Below, in pieces: positions 22,482 through 30,137 of a stretch of 64,000 nucleotides of DNA (its first letter is position 1; every line of letters begins with the position of its first letter). The position numbers and the translations under genes were made by a program. This DNA is from Solirubrobacter taibaiensis (lineage in GTDB: Bacteria; Actinomycetota; Thermoleophilia; Solirubrobacterales; Solirubrobacteraceae). The notes beneath the pieces are model-generated. The model was given only the letters and a program-made list of their open reading frames with translations. It searched no databases and had not been told where the DNA came from. The stretch lies in contig JAPDDQ010000013.1 in the NCBI GenBank assembly GCA_027587225.1, forward strand, positions 89,243-153,242. The letters run 5' to 3'.

Positions 22482-25391
22482 ATGAGAGGGTTGTTTACAC
22501 GCGCGACGCTGCTGGCAGCGGCGTTGGCGCTGGGCGCGAGTGGACCTGCGTACGCGCAGGACACCGAGAAGCGCTTGATCAAGGTCACGCACCCGAGCGA
22601 GGAAGCCATCCACGCGCTCGAGGAGACCCATGACGTCGGCTACGTCGGCGATCACACGGAGGCGGCGGTCTACCTCGACGCCTCCGAGGAAGGCGTCCTG
22701 CGGGCGCAGGGGTACACGATCGGAGAGGTCGTCGAGGACGCCTCGACCTGGGAGGCCCGCAAGGCGGAGATCGCCGCCACCACGGAGAGCGAGGCGCGCG
22801 CCGCCGAGTTCGCCGAGGAGGGCGTCGACACGTCCAAGCTGCGCGGCGCCGTCCCGCCCGTGGGTGAGACCGTGGTGATGCGCTCGTACACGTTCACGAA
22901 CTACGCGGGCCGCTTCCTGTACGTCGAGGCGCACAACAAGGGCCACGAGCCGAACAACACGGGCGGCCCGGCGCTGCAGCTGTCGTACGCCGGCCCGGAC
23001 GGGCAGTTCACGACCCCGGTCAACGGCACCCGCTTCCAGGACGCCGGCCAGTACATGTACCACCGGTACCTGGTCGCGCTGCGCGGCGCGTTCGCCGACG
23101 TGCCGACCGAGGACATCGACATTCGCGTGGCCGCGGCCACGGGCTCCAGCGACACGGCGACGCCGATCGAGTGGGCCGGCAGCGCGATCCCGCCGCGGAT
23201 CGCGGAGTTCCAGAAGGACTTCATCACCAAGTACATGGACCCGACCGAGGTGTACTCCCGGGTCGACGCGCTCGCCGCGGCGAACCCCGAGATCGCCGAG
23301 ATGGTCGACATGCCGAACGACACGGTCGGGTACCAGCGCCAGGCCATGGCGATGATGGCCGGCACGACCGCGCCGGGCTCGAACCCGGCGACGGCCGCGC
23401 AGGGCTCCGCCGTCCAGCTGTGGTCGAAGGCGATGGGGCACCTCGGCGGCAACGAGATCACCGCTGAGTTCGTCGCTCCGACCACGCCCGACGCGGCGCT
23501 GGGCGTGGTCGTCGACGGCAAGAGCATCACCGTCAACCTGCCCACGAACGCGGCCGGCGCGCTGACGGCGACCGCCGCGCAGGTGCGCGACGCGATCAAC
23601 GCGTCCGCCCCGGCCAGCGCGCTCGTCACGGCCTACCTGGTGGCCGGCAATGCCGGCGCCGGCGTGGTGCCCGCCCGTGCGCGGGTGACGCTCTCGGACT
23701 ACCTGGCGGCGCCCGCGCACGTCCAGCGCGGTCCGTTCAACCAGCGCATCCTGCGCATCGGCAAGGATCGCTCGGGCGCCAAGACCGGCGTCTACATCTA
23801 CTGCCAGCAGCACGCCCGTGAGTGGGTCACCCCGATCACGTGCCTGGAGACCGCCGAGCGGCTCGTCAAGAACTACGCCACGGACCCGACGACCAAGTCC
23901 TACGTCGACAACCTGGACATCTTCATCCTGCCGTCGGCGAACCCGGACGGCGGCCACTACTCGTTCTACGACTTCGGTTCCAAGCGCCGCAACATGTCGA
24001 ACTACTGCCCGCCCGGCTCGGCCAGCGGCAACGTCGGCAACCGCAACAACTGGGGCGTCGACCTCAACCGCAACGCGACCATCGGCTCCGTCTTCGACGG
24101 CTACGACGGCGCGTCGGCGACCAGCTGCACCAGCGACACGTTCGCGGGCCCGTTCGAAGGCTCCGAGCCGGAGATGAAGAACGAGCTGTGGGTCGCGGAC
24201 AACTTCCCGAAGATCAAGTTCGCCATCAACATCCACACGCACGGCGGCTACTTCATGTGGGCGCCGGGCGCCTACAAGGCCCAGGGCCGCGAGCCGCTGC
24301 CGTCGCCGAACATCGGCGTCGAGCAGTACTTCTTCGAGGTCTCGGAGACGATCCTGTCGCACATCAAGGACTCGCGCGACACGGTCCTGCTGCCCGAGCG
24401 GACCGGCCCGATCTCCGAGGTGCTGTACTCGGCCGCGGGCAACTCGGCCGACGACCAGTACTACCGCAAGGGGATCATCTCCTACTCGTTCGAGGCCGGC
24501 GCGCAGCGGATGTCGGTCAATCCGACCACCGGCGCGATCTCGCGTACCGACGTCGGCTTCCAGCCGTGCTTCGGTGGCCCCGGCACGTCGGGCTCGATGG
24601 GCTCGAGCTGCGGCACGGCTGACAACCCGAACCCGCTGCTGGTCAACGAGGGTCGTCTGTCGACCCAGGAGTTCGCGGACGGCAACTACGGCCTGCTCCA
24701 GGGCGCGCTGGACTACTCGCAGGACGTGACCGCGCCGGACGTCAGCATCGACTACTCGGCCGCGCAGACGGCGGGCGAGGAGATCCGGTACCGCTTCAAG
24801 TGGAACGACGAGGCGGCCGTGATCCATTACACGACCGACGGCTCGACGCCGACGACCAACTCGCCGACGTACGAGTCCCAGGGCATCCGCATGCCGGGTC
24901 AGGTGCTGACGCTCTCCGCGCCCGGCGCCTACACCGTCAAGTGGATCGCGGTCGACATCAAGGGCAACGCCTCGCCGGTCAAGAGCCAGCGCCTGCTGGT
25001 CGCGGCCGACGACGCGGACGGCACCGTCGGTGGCACCGTGCCGGCGACGCTCTCGCTCACGCTCGGCACCCCGGCCTCGTTCGGCGCGTTCACGCCGGGC
25101 GTCGCCCGCGAGTACACCGCCTCTACGGTGGCCACGGTCACCTCCACCGCCGGTGAAGCGACGCTGACCGTCGCCGACCCGAGCCCGACCAACACCGGCA
25201 AGCTGGTCAACGGCGCGTTCGCGCTGCCCCAGTCGCTGCAGGGCCTCGGCGTCGTCAAGACGTGGGCGGCCCCGACCTCCAGCGAGGCCGTGCCGGTCGA
25301 GTTCAAGCAGGCCATCGGTGCCAACGACGCGCTGCGCACCGGCAGCTACAGCAAGACGCTCACCTTCACGCTGAGCACCAACACCCCGTAG
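22482..25391 (+). CDS. Secreted M14 zinc carboxypeptidase, multidomain (CP1)
   Basis: The 969-residue exopeptidase-like protein has these parts in order. A signal peptide ends AYA-Q at ~25. A type A prodomain (~27-115) contains DVGYVG and EAAVYL. A beta segment spans ~130-235. The M14 domain is split into ~236-295 and ~418-745. An inserted domain (~305-410) contains ITVNLPTN and TATAAQVRDAINA. A chitobiase-like module (~750-845) contains IHYTTDGSTPT, and the C-terminal beta domain spans ~846-969. Zinc ligands are His444, Glu447 and His585. Asn529-Arg530 would bind the substrate carboxylate, and Glu671 (SYSFEAG) is the catalytic base. No Shine-Dalgarno precedes the ATG. The likely role is releasing C-terminal residues from extracellular peptides. 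Confidence 0.9.
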   Translation: MRGLFTRATLLAAALALGASGPAYAQDTEKRLIKVTHPSEEAIHALEETHDVGYVGDHTEAAVYLDASEEGVLRAQGYTIGEVVEDASTWEARKAEIAATTESEARAAEFAEEGVDTSKLRGAVPPVGETVVMRSYTFTNYAGRFLYVEAHNKGHEPNNTGGPALQLSYAGPDGQFTTPVNGTRFQDAGQYMYHRYLVALRGAFADVPTEDIDIRVAAATGSSDTATPIEWAGSAIPPRIAEFQKDFITKYMDPTEVYSRVDALAAANPEIAEMVDMPNDTVGYQRQAMAMMAGTTAPGSNPATAAQGSAVQLWSKAMGHLGGNEITAEFVAPTTPDAALGVVVDGKSITVNLPTNAAGALTATAAQVRDAINASAPASALVTAYLVAGNAGAGVVPARARVTLSDYLAAPAHVQRGPFNQRILRIGKDRSGAKTGVYIYCQQHAREWVTPITCLETAERLVKNYATDPTTKSYVDNLDIFILPSANPDGGHYSFYDFGSKRRNMSNYCPPGSASGNVGNRNNWGVDLNRNATIGSVFDGYDGASATSCTSDTFAGPFEGSEPEMKNELWVADNFPKIKFAINIHTHGGYFMWAPGAYKAQGREPLPSPNIGVEQYFFEVSETILSHIKDSRDTVLLPERTGPISEVLYSAAGNSADDQYYRKGIISYSFEAGAQRMSVNPTTGAISRTDVGFQPCFGGPGTSGSMGSSCGTADNPNPLLVNEGRLSTQEFADGNYGLLQGALDYSQDVTAPDVSIDYSAAQTAGEEIRYRFKWNDEAAVIHYTTDGSTPTTNSPTYESQGIRMPGQVLTLSAPGAYTVKWIAVDIKGNASPVKSQRLLVAADDADGTVGGTVPATLSLTLGTPASFGAFTPGVAREYTASTVATVTSTAGEATLTVADPSPTNTGKLVNGAFALPQSLQGLGVVKTWAAPTSSEAVPVEFKQAIGANDALRTGSYSKTLTFTLSTNTP

Positions 25392-25407
25392 TTCGAACCC
25401 CATGAAG

Positions 25408-25436
25408 CGAAGGGCCCGCCACGTGCGGGCCCTTCG
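25408..25436 (+). terminator. Terminator after CP1
   Basis: CGAAGGGCCCGC (25408-25419) pairs with GCGGGCCCTTCG (25425-25436), followed by TCGTTG. The stem is nearly identical to the rpoC terminator. Confidence 0.75.
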
Positions 25437-25506
25437 TCGTTGAGGTTGCTCCACACCCCTCCCTCATGTTTCGATTGACCCCTCGTCAATTGCAGGAGGG
25501 GGAAGG

Positions 25507-28428
25507 TTGAAACTCGCATTCATTGCCGCGGCCGCGCTCGCGCTCGGCGTCGCGGCCCCGGCGGTCGCCGCCGACGAGTTGCCGGCGGCGGGCACCGCGC
25601 TCGTGCAGGTGTTCGTGCCGGCCGGCACGGACGTCTCGGCGCTCAGCGAGCGCTACGACCTCGCGGAGTACAAGCACGTCGAGGAAGACGGCCGGCTGCT
25701 GATCGTCGCCGACACCACCGCGGCCGACCGTGCCGCCCTGCGCTCCGAAGGCTTCGAGATCGGCGAGACGATCGAGGACGACGGGACGCGCGCGTCCGTC
25801 GCCGAAGAACGCGACGCACAGCGCGAGGCGGAGAGCCTCGCCACGGCGTGGGCCGAGAACGGCGTGCCCAAGAGCCGGGCCGCCGCCGCCCCGCACGGCG
25901 AGACGACGATCCAGCGCGCCGACCGGTTCACGAACTACGCCGGCACGTTCCTGTACGTGGAGGCCTTCAGCAAGCAGACGATCTCCACGGGCGCCTCGAC
26001 GTTCAGCGGCCCCACGCTGGCCATGTCGTACACGGGCGCCGACGGCGTCTACAGCGCCGCGACCGAAGTGCCGCGGTACATCGACACGATGACCAACCCG
26101 GACACCTACATGTTCCACCGCTCGCTCGTCCGCCTGACCGGCGCGGCGGCGGAGATCCCGGTGGCCGACATGGTCGTGCGCGTCGCGTCGACCTCGGGCG
26201 CCGTCGACACGAGCGCGGTCAATGCCTGGCCGACCGGCAAGGCCCTGCCGCCGCACGTCGCGCAATACCAGGAGGGCTTCTTCAACCGCTATCAGGACCC
26301 GACGGAGAACCGCACGCAGCTGGACCGGCTCGCGGCCGAGTTCCCGAACCTGGTCACCGCGGTCAACCTCCCGCACCTGTCACCCGGCTACCAGCGCAAG
26401 GCGCAGACGATCGCCGGCGCCTGGGCCGGCACGGGCACGAACCTCGTCCCGTTCACCAACCAGACCGGTTCGCTGGCCGCCGCGGAAGCGCCGCGCGCGG
26501 TGATCCTGTCCTCGAAGGCCTGGGGCCATGAGGGCGGCAACGGGATCACGGCGCAGCTCGTCGCCGGCACGGGCGCGAACGCGCCGCTGCTGGTCGGCGT
26601 CGACGCCAAGGCGCTCAAGGTGACGCTCGCCACGGGCGCCGACGGCGCCGTCACCAGCACCGCGGCGCAGGTCGTCGCGGCCATCAACGCCAGCCCGGCG
26701 GCGAGCGCGCTCGTCACGGCGGCGACCTACCGCGGCAACACGGGCACCGGCATCCCGCGCACGAGCGGCGAGGTGCAGACGCTGGGCGACTTCCTCAACG
26801 CGCCCGCGCACGTGCAGCGCGGTCCGTTCCAGCAGCGCGTGTACCGGATCGGCGCGCACCGGGACGGCACCAAGGTCGGCGTCTTCTTCACCTGCCAGGT
26901 CCACGCGCGCGAGTGGACGACGGGCCTGACCTGCGTGGAGACGGCCGAGCGACTGGTCCGCAACTACGCGACCGACCCTGAGACCAAGAAGCTGCTGGAC
27001 AACACCGAGGTGTTCATCCACGCCAACGGCAACCCCGACGGCGGGCACTACTCGATGTACGACTTCGCGTCCCAGCGGCGCAACCTGTCCAACCACTGCG
27101 ACGCGGCCACCAGCAACGACCCGCTGGCCCGCAACACCTGGGGCGTGGACCTCAACCGCAACTACACCGAGTACTCGCGCTTCGACGGCGCCTGGGTCGG
27201 CGCGTCCGCGGTGTGCACGAGCGACAGCTACTCCGGTCCGTCCGAGGCCTCCGAGCCGGAGACCAAGAACGACATGTGGATCGCGGACACGTACCCGAAC
27301 ATCAAGTTCGCCTCCAACATGCACTCGTTCGGCGGCTACTTCATGTGGTCCCCGGGCGCGTACCTGGACGACGGCAAGCGCACCCTCTCGCCGGCGCCGA
27401 ACATCGGCGTCGAGAAGTACTTCTTCGAGGCGGGCGAGAAGATCCTCGGTCGCATCAAGGAGCACCGCGGCACGGTCATCACGCCCGCGCGCACGGGCCC
27501 GATCGCGGACGTGATCTACTCCGGCGCCGGCAGCTCGGCGGACGACCACTGGTACCGCAAGGGCATCATCGGCTACGGCTTCGAGACCGGCGCCGACAAG
27601 TTCATCTCCACCGAGACGGGCACGCAGCAGATCCAGACGGGCTTCCAGCCGCCGTTCGCCGAGGCGACCGGCAGCGCCGACCCGCGGCTGGCCAACGAGG
27701 GCCGCGGCCAGGCGATGGAGTTCGCCTCCGGCAACTACGGCATGATCGAAGCCGCCTACGACTACGCGCTGGACACCACGGCACCGCAGACGGCGATCGA
27801 CGTGTCGGCGGTCAAGACGGTGGGCGAGCCGGTGCACTTCACGTTCAACTGGCTCGGTGAGGCGGCCGTGATCCGCTACACCACGGACGGCTCGACGCCG
27901 ACGCTCGCCTCGCCGACGTACAACGCCGAGCGCCCGCGCATGCTCGGCGAGGTGCTGACGGTGTCGACGCCCGGCGTGACCGACGTCAAGTGGTTCGCCA
28001 CGGACATCAAGGGCAACCAGTCCGCGGTGCGGACGCAGCGGATCCAGATCGGCGAGCAGGGTACGGTCGGCGGCTCCGTGCCGGCGACGCTGGCGCTGAC
28101 GCTGGGCGCTCCGGCCACGTTCGGCGCGTTCACGCCGGGCGTCGCGCGCGAGTACACGGCGTCGACGACGGCGACCGTGATCTCCACCGCGGGTGACGCG
28201 ACGCTGTCGGTCGCGGACACCGGGGCCAACCCGGGCCACCTGGTCAACGGGGCGTTCGCGCTTCCGCAGCCGCTCCAGGGCCTGGGCGTCGTCAAGACGT
28301 GGACGGGTCCGACCTCGAACGAGGCCGTCCCGGTCACGTTCAAACAGGCCGTGGCCGCCAATGACGCGCTGCGCACCGGCACCTACAGCAAGACGCTCAC
28401 CTTCACGTTGAGCACGACCCAGCCCTGA
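25507..28428 (+). CDS. Secreted M14 zinc carboxypeptidase, multidomain (CP2)
   Basis: The 973-residue paralog starts at TTG 25507 behind a strong purine-rich Shine-Dalgarno (GGAGGGGGAAGG). The signal peptide is MKLAFIAAAALALG... with an AVA-A cleavage site. It has the type B prodomain (YDLAEYKHVEEDGRLLIV). Zinc ligands include His466 and Glu469 in QVHAREW, where the array's usual QQ is QV, and the His of NMHSFGGYFMW. DLNRN and the catalytic Glu in GYGFETG are intact. The catalytic domain carries the single AAQVVAAINA-type insertion and lacks the extra PPC-like domain of CP3-CP5. The common C-terminal beta domain starts near residue 852. Its stop abuts the convergent MopE-like gene directly. 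Confidence 0.9.
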   Translation: MKLAFIAAAALALGVAAPAVAADELPAAGTALVQVFVPAGTDVSALSERYDLAEYKHVEEDGRLLIVADTTAADRAALRSEGFEIGETIEDDGTRASVAEERDAQREAESLATAWAENGVPKSRAAAAPHGETTIQRADRFTNYAGTFLYVEAFSKQTISTGASTFSGPTLAMSYTGADGVYSAATEVPRYIDTMTNPDTYMFHRSLVRLTGAAAEIPVADMVVRVASTSGAVDTSAVNAWPTGKALPPHVAQYQEGFFNRYQDPTENRTQLDRLAAEFPNLVTAVNLPHLSPGYQRKAQTIAGAWAGTGTNLVPFTNQTGSLAAAEAPRAVILSSKAWGHEGGNGITAQLVAGTGANAPLLVGVDAKALKVTLATGADGAVTSTAAQVVAAINASPAASALVTAATYRGNTGTGIPRTSGEVQTLGDFLNAPAHVQRGPFQQRVYRIGAHRDGTKVGVFFTCQVHAREWTTGLTCVETAERLVRNYATDPETKKLLDNTEVFIHANGNPDGGHYSMYDFASQRRNLSNHCDAATSNDPLARNTWGVDLNRNYTEYSRFDGAWVGASAVCTSDSYSGPSEASEPETKNDMWIADTYPNIKFASNMHSFGGYFMWSPGAYLDDGKRTLSPAPNIGVEKYFFEAGEKILGRIKEHRGTVITPARTGPIADVIYSGAGSSADDHWYRKGIIGYGFETGADKFISTETGTQQIQTGFQPPFAEATGSADPRLANEGRGQAMEFASGNYGMIEAAYDYALDTTAPQTAIDVSAVKTVGEPVHFTFNWLGEAAVIRYTTDGSTPTLASPTYNAERPRMLGEVLTVSTPGVTDVKWFATDIKGNQSAVRTQRIQIGEQGTVGGSVPATLALTLGAPATFGAFTPGVAREYTASTTATVISTAGDATLSVADTGANPGHLVNGAFALPQPLQGLGVVKTWTGPTSNEAVPVTFKQAVAANDALRTGTYSKTLTFTLSTTQP

Positions 28429-29364
28429 TCAACAGCGCTGCGGCGTGACGGCTCCGGGCGCGAGGCACAAGCTTCGCGCCCGGATGTCCTTGCGGACGAC
28501 CCGGAGCTCGCGCACCTTGCCGACGGCGTTCGGGGTCGTCACCGCGATGGTGACCTTCGCGCCCACGCGCAGCCGCTTGCGGAAGAGCCGGGTGAGCGAG
28601 ACGCTGCCCTTCGCGGACGTCGTCAACGTCTGCGTGCGCGGGCAGCCCTTGTTACGTCCGCTGCAGGTGACGGTCACCGTCGCGCCCGCGGGCGCCTCCG
28701 TCACCGAGATCTTCGTCAACTTCGACGACTTCGCGCCGTACCGGGCCTTGAACGCGACCGTCGCGCTCACCCGGCCGGCGACGTCCGCGCCGCTGCAGTC
28801 CTGGTCGACCCCGTCGCCGGGGAAGTCGGGGGCGCCCGGGTAGGTGCGCGAGTTGGTGTCGTCGCAGTCCGTCGGCGGCGACACCCCGTCCTTGTCCGCG
28901 TCCACCGCCGGCGTCCCCGGCTGCGGCGTGGGCTGGGGAGTCGGCGGCGATCCCCACAGCCCGGTGTAGGCCGGCGGCGTCCCGTGCGCGCCGCTACAGG
29001 GCGGCGTCCCGCCGCCGAAGCTCCCGTAGTCGTCGCCGCCCGAGGCGTCCAGCGCGCTCGCCCAGCCCCATGTCCCGTTGTCGGCCAGCGTCCAGCCGAA
29101 CCAGTGGTTCCGGTAGCCCTCGGGCGAGCGCATGTCGCCGCCCTTCTCCTCGCACTGGATCCAGTTGCGACCCTTGTGGAGGTAGCCCACGGTGGTGGTG
29201 CCGACGGCGACGATCGCGCCCCCGGTCTTCCCGTCGCCGGCGCGGTGCCAGTCGCACTCGTAACGCCCGCTGCCGATGTTGGTGCACGGAACCTCGGCCT
29301 GTCCCAGCGCCGGCTCTGCGACGGCGAGCGCCAGCAACGCGCCCGCGATGAGTCCTGCCCTCAT
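28429..29364 (-). CDS. Secreted protein with MopE-like metal-binding motif
   Basis: Starting at ATG 29364 gives 311 residues with a signal peptide (RAGLIAGALLALAVAEPALG). Residues ~20-125 form a Trp/Gly-rich domain (WHRAGDGKTGGAI, HWFGWTLADNGTWGW). A Pro linker (PTPQPTPQPG) leads to one MopE-type calcium/copper-binding repeat with DADKDGVSPPTDCDD and DGVDQDCSG. The end is a Cys-containing basic beta module (FRKRLRVGAKVTI) with a terminal CLAPG...QRC disulfide-like pair, a tail I associate with Solirubrobacterales. It converges on CP2 with no spacer. Its role is unknown; metal binding is suggested only by the motif. Confidence 0.75.
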   Translation of the reverse strand: MRAGLIAGALLALAVAEPALGQAEVPCTNIGSGRYECDWHRAGDGKTGGAIVAVGTTTVGYLHKGRNWIQCEEKGGDMRSPEGYRNHWFGWTLADNGTWGWASALDASGGDDYGSFGGGTPPCSGAHGTPPAYTGLWGSPPTPQPTPQPGTPAVDADKDGVSPPTDCDDTNSRTYPGAPDFPGDGVDQDCSGADVAGRVSATVAFKARYGAKSSKLTKISVTEAPAGATVTVTCSGRNKGCPRTQTLTTSAKGSVSLTRLFRKRLRVGAKVTIAVTTPNAVGKVRELRVVRKDIRARSLCLAPGAVTPQRC

Positions 29365-29415
29365 CTCGCCCAGTCTGCCGCGCCGCGCTTGGGACAACCT
29401 TGGTGCTAGCTCCCG

Positions 29416-29421
29416 TACGCT
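29416..29421 (+). promoter_or_regulatory. -10 element TACGCT for leaderless FHA gene
   Basis: GTACGCT at 29415-29421 lies seven bases before the GTG at 29429, the spacing of a transcript that begins at the start codon. The same hexamer is found before the ArsR gene and the DMT leader. Confidence 0.45.
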
Positions 29422-29428
29422 GAGGCCC

Positions 29429-30067
29429 GTGTCGACGCCCGCTGAAGTCAAAGCCCGGTTGGACGCGGAGCGCGAGGGCACGCCGTTCCTGGTCTTCCGC
29501 GACGCCGCCGCCGCGCAACACATCCACGCGCTGCACGGCACGACGACGATCGGCCGCCGCCCTGAGCGTGACGTGGCGCTCACCTGGGACACCGAGGTCA
29601 GTCGCTTGCACGCGCAGCTCGAGCCGGTCGGGCCGGACTGGATCGTCGCCGACGACGGACTCTCCCGCAACGGGACCTACGTCAACGGTGAGCGCGTCAA
29701 CGGGCGCAAGCGGCTCAGGGACGGGGATCGGCTCGTGTTCGGCGAGACGCCGGTGACGTTCCGGGCGCCGAAGGACGTGTCGGACTCGACGGCAGCCATA
29801 ACCGTCGAGCACACGGTGACACTTACCGAGACGCAGCGGAGGATCCTCGTCGCGTTGTGCCGTCCGCTGCAGGAGTCGGCCTACGCGACGCCCGCGACGA
29901 ACCGGGACATCGCCGCCGAGGTGCATCTGAGCGTGGACGCGGTCAAGGCCCACCTGCGCGCGATCTTCGAGCGCTTCGGGCTCGACGATCTCCCGCAGAA
30001 CCAGAAGCGCGCACGGCTGGCGGCCACGGCGCTCGTCAACAACGTGGTCCGCAAGCACGAGTTCTGA
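29429..30067 (+). CDS. FHA-domain protein with C-terminal helix-turn-helix
   Basis: The 212-residue cytoplasmic protein is read from GTG 29429. The FHA phosphothreonine-binding domain covers ~18-105, with the hallmark GRRPERD, SRLHAQL and SRNGTYVNG. A C-terminal region (~120-212) contains a winged-helix or HTH-like segment, TNRDIAAEVHLSVDAVKAHL, similar to a LuxR recognition helix. Such FHA-HTH proteins are thought to connect Ser/Thr kinase signalling with transcription. It sits inside the M14 array, just upstream of CP3 in the same direction, and is a candidate regulator of the array. That link is inference from position only. Confidence 0.8.
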   Translation: MSTPAEVKARLDAEREGTPFLVFRDAAAAQHIHALHGTTTIGRRPERDVALTWDTEVSRLHAQLEPVGPDWIVADDGLSRNGTYVNGERVNGRKRLRDGDRLVFGETPVTFRAPKDVSDSTAAITVEHTVTLTETQRRILVALCRPLQESAYATPATNRDIAAEVHLSVDAVKAHLRAIFERFGLDDLPQNQKRARLAATALVNNVVRKHEF

Positions 30068-30088
30068 GTGGACCTGAAGGCCCGCAAA

Positions 30089-30136
30089 GTGGACAATGAG
30101 CGCCAGAGGAAGGCCTACCTAGGAGGGTATTGTCCA
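30089..30136 (+). promoter_or_regulatory. Inverted repeat flanking the CP3 ribosome binding site
   Basis: TGGACAAT (30089-30096) and ATTGTCCA (30129-30136) are perfectly complementary and enclose the Shine-Dalgarno AGGAGGG (30121-30127). The right arm ends one base before the CP3 ATG. It could form an mRNA hairpin that affects initiation, or be a protein site. Confidence 0.4.
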
Positions 30137-30137
30137 G

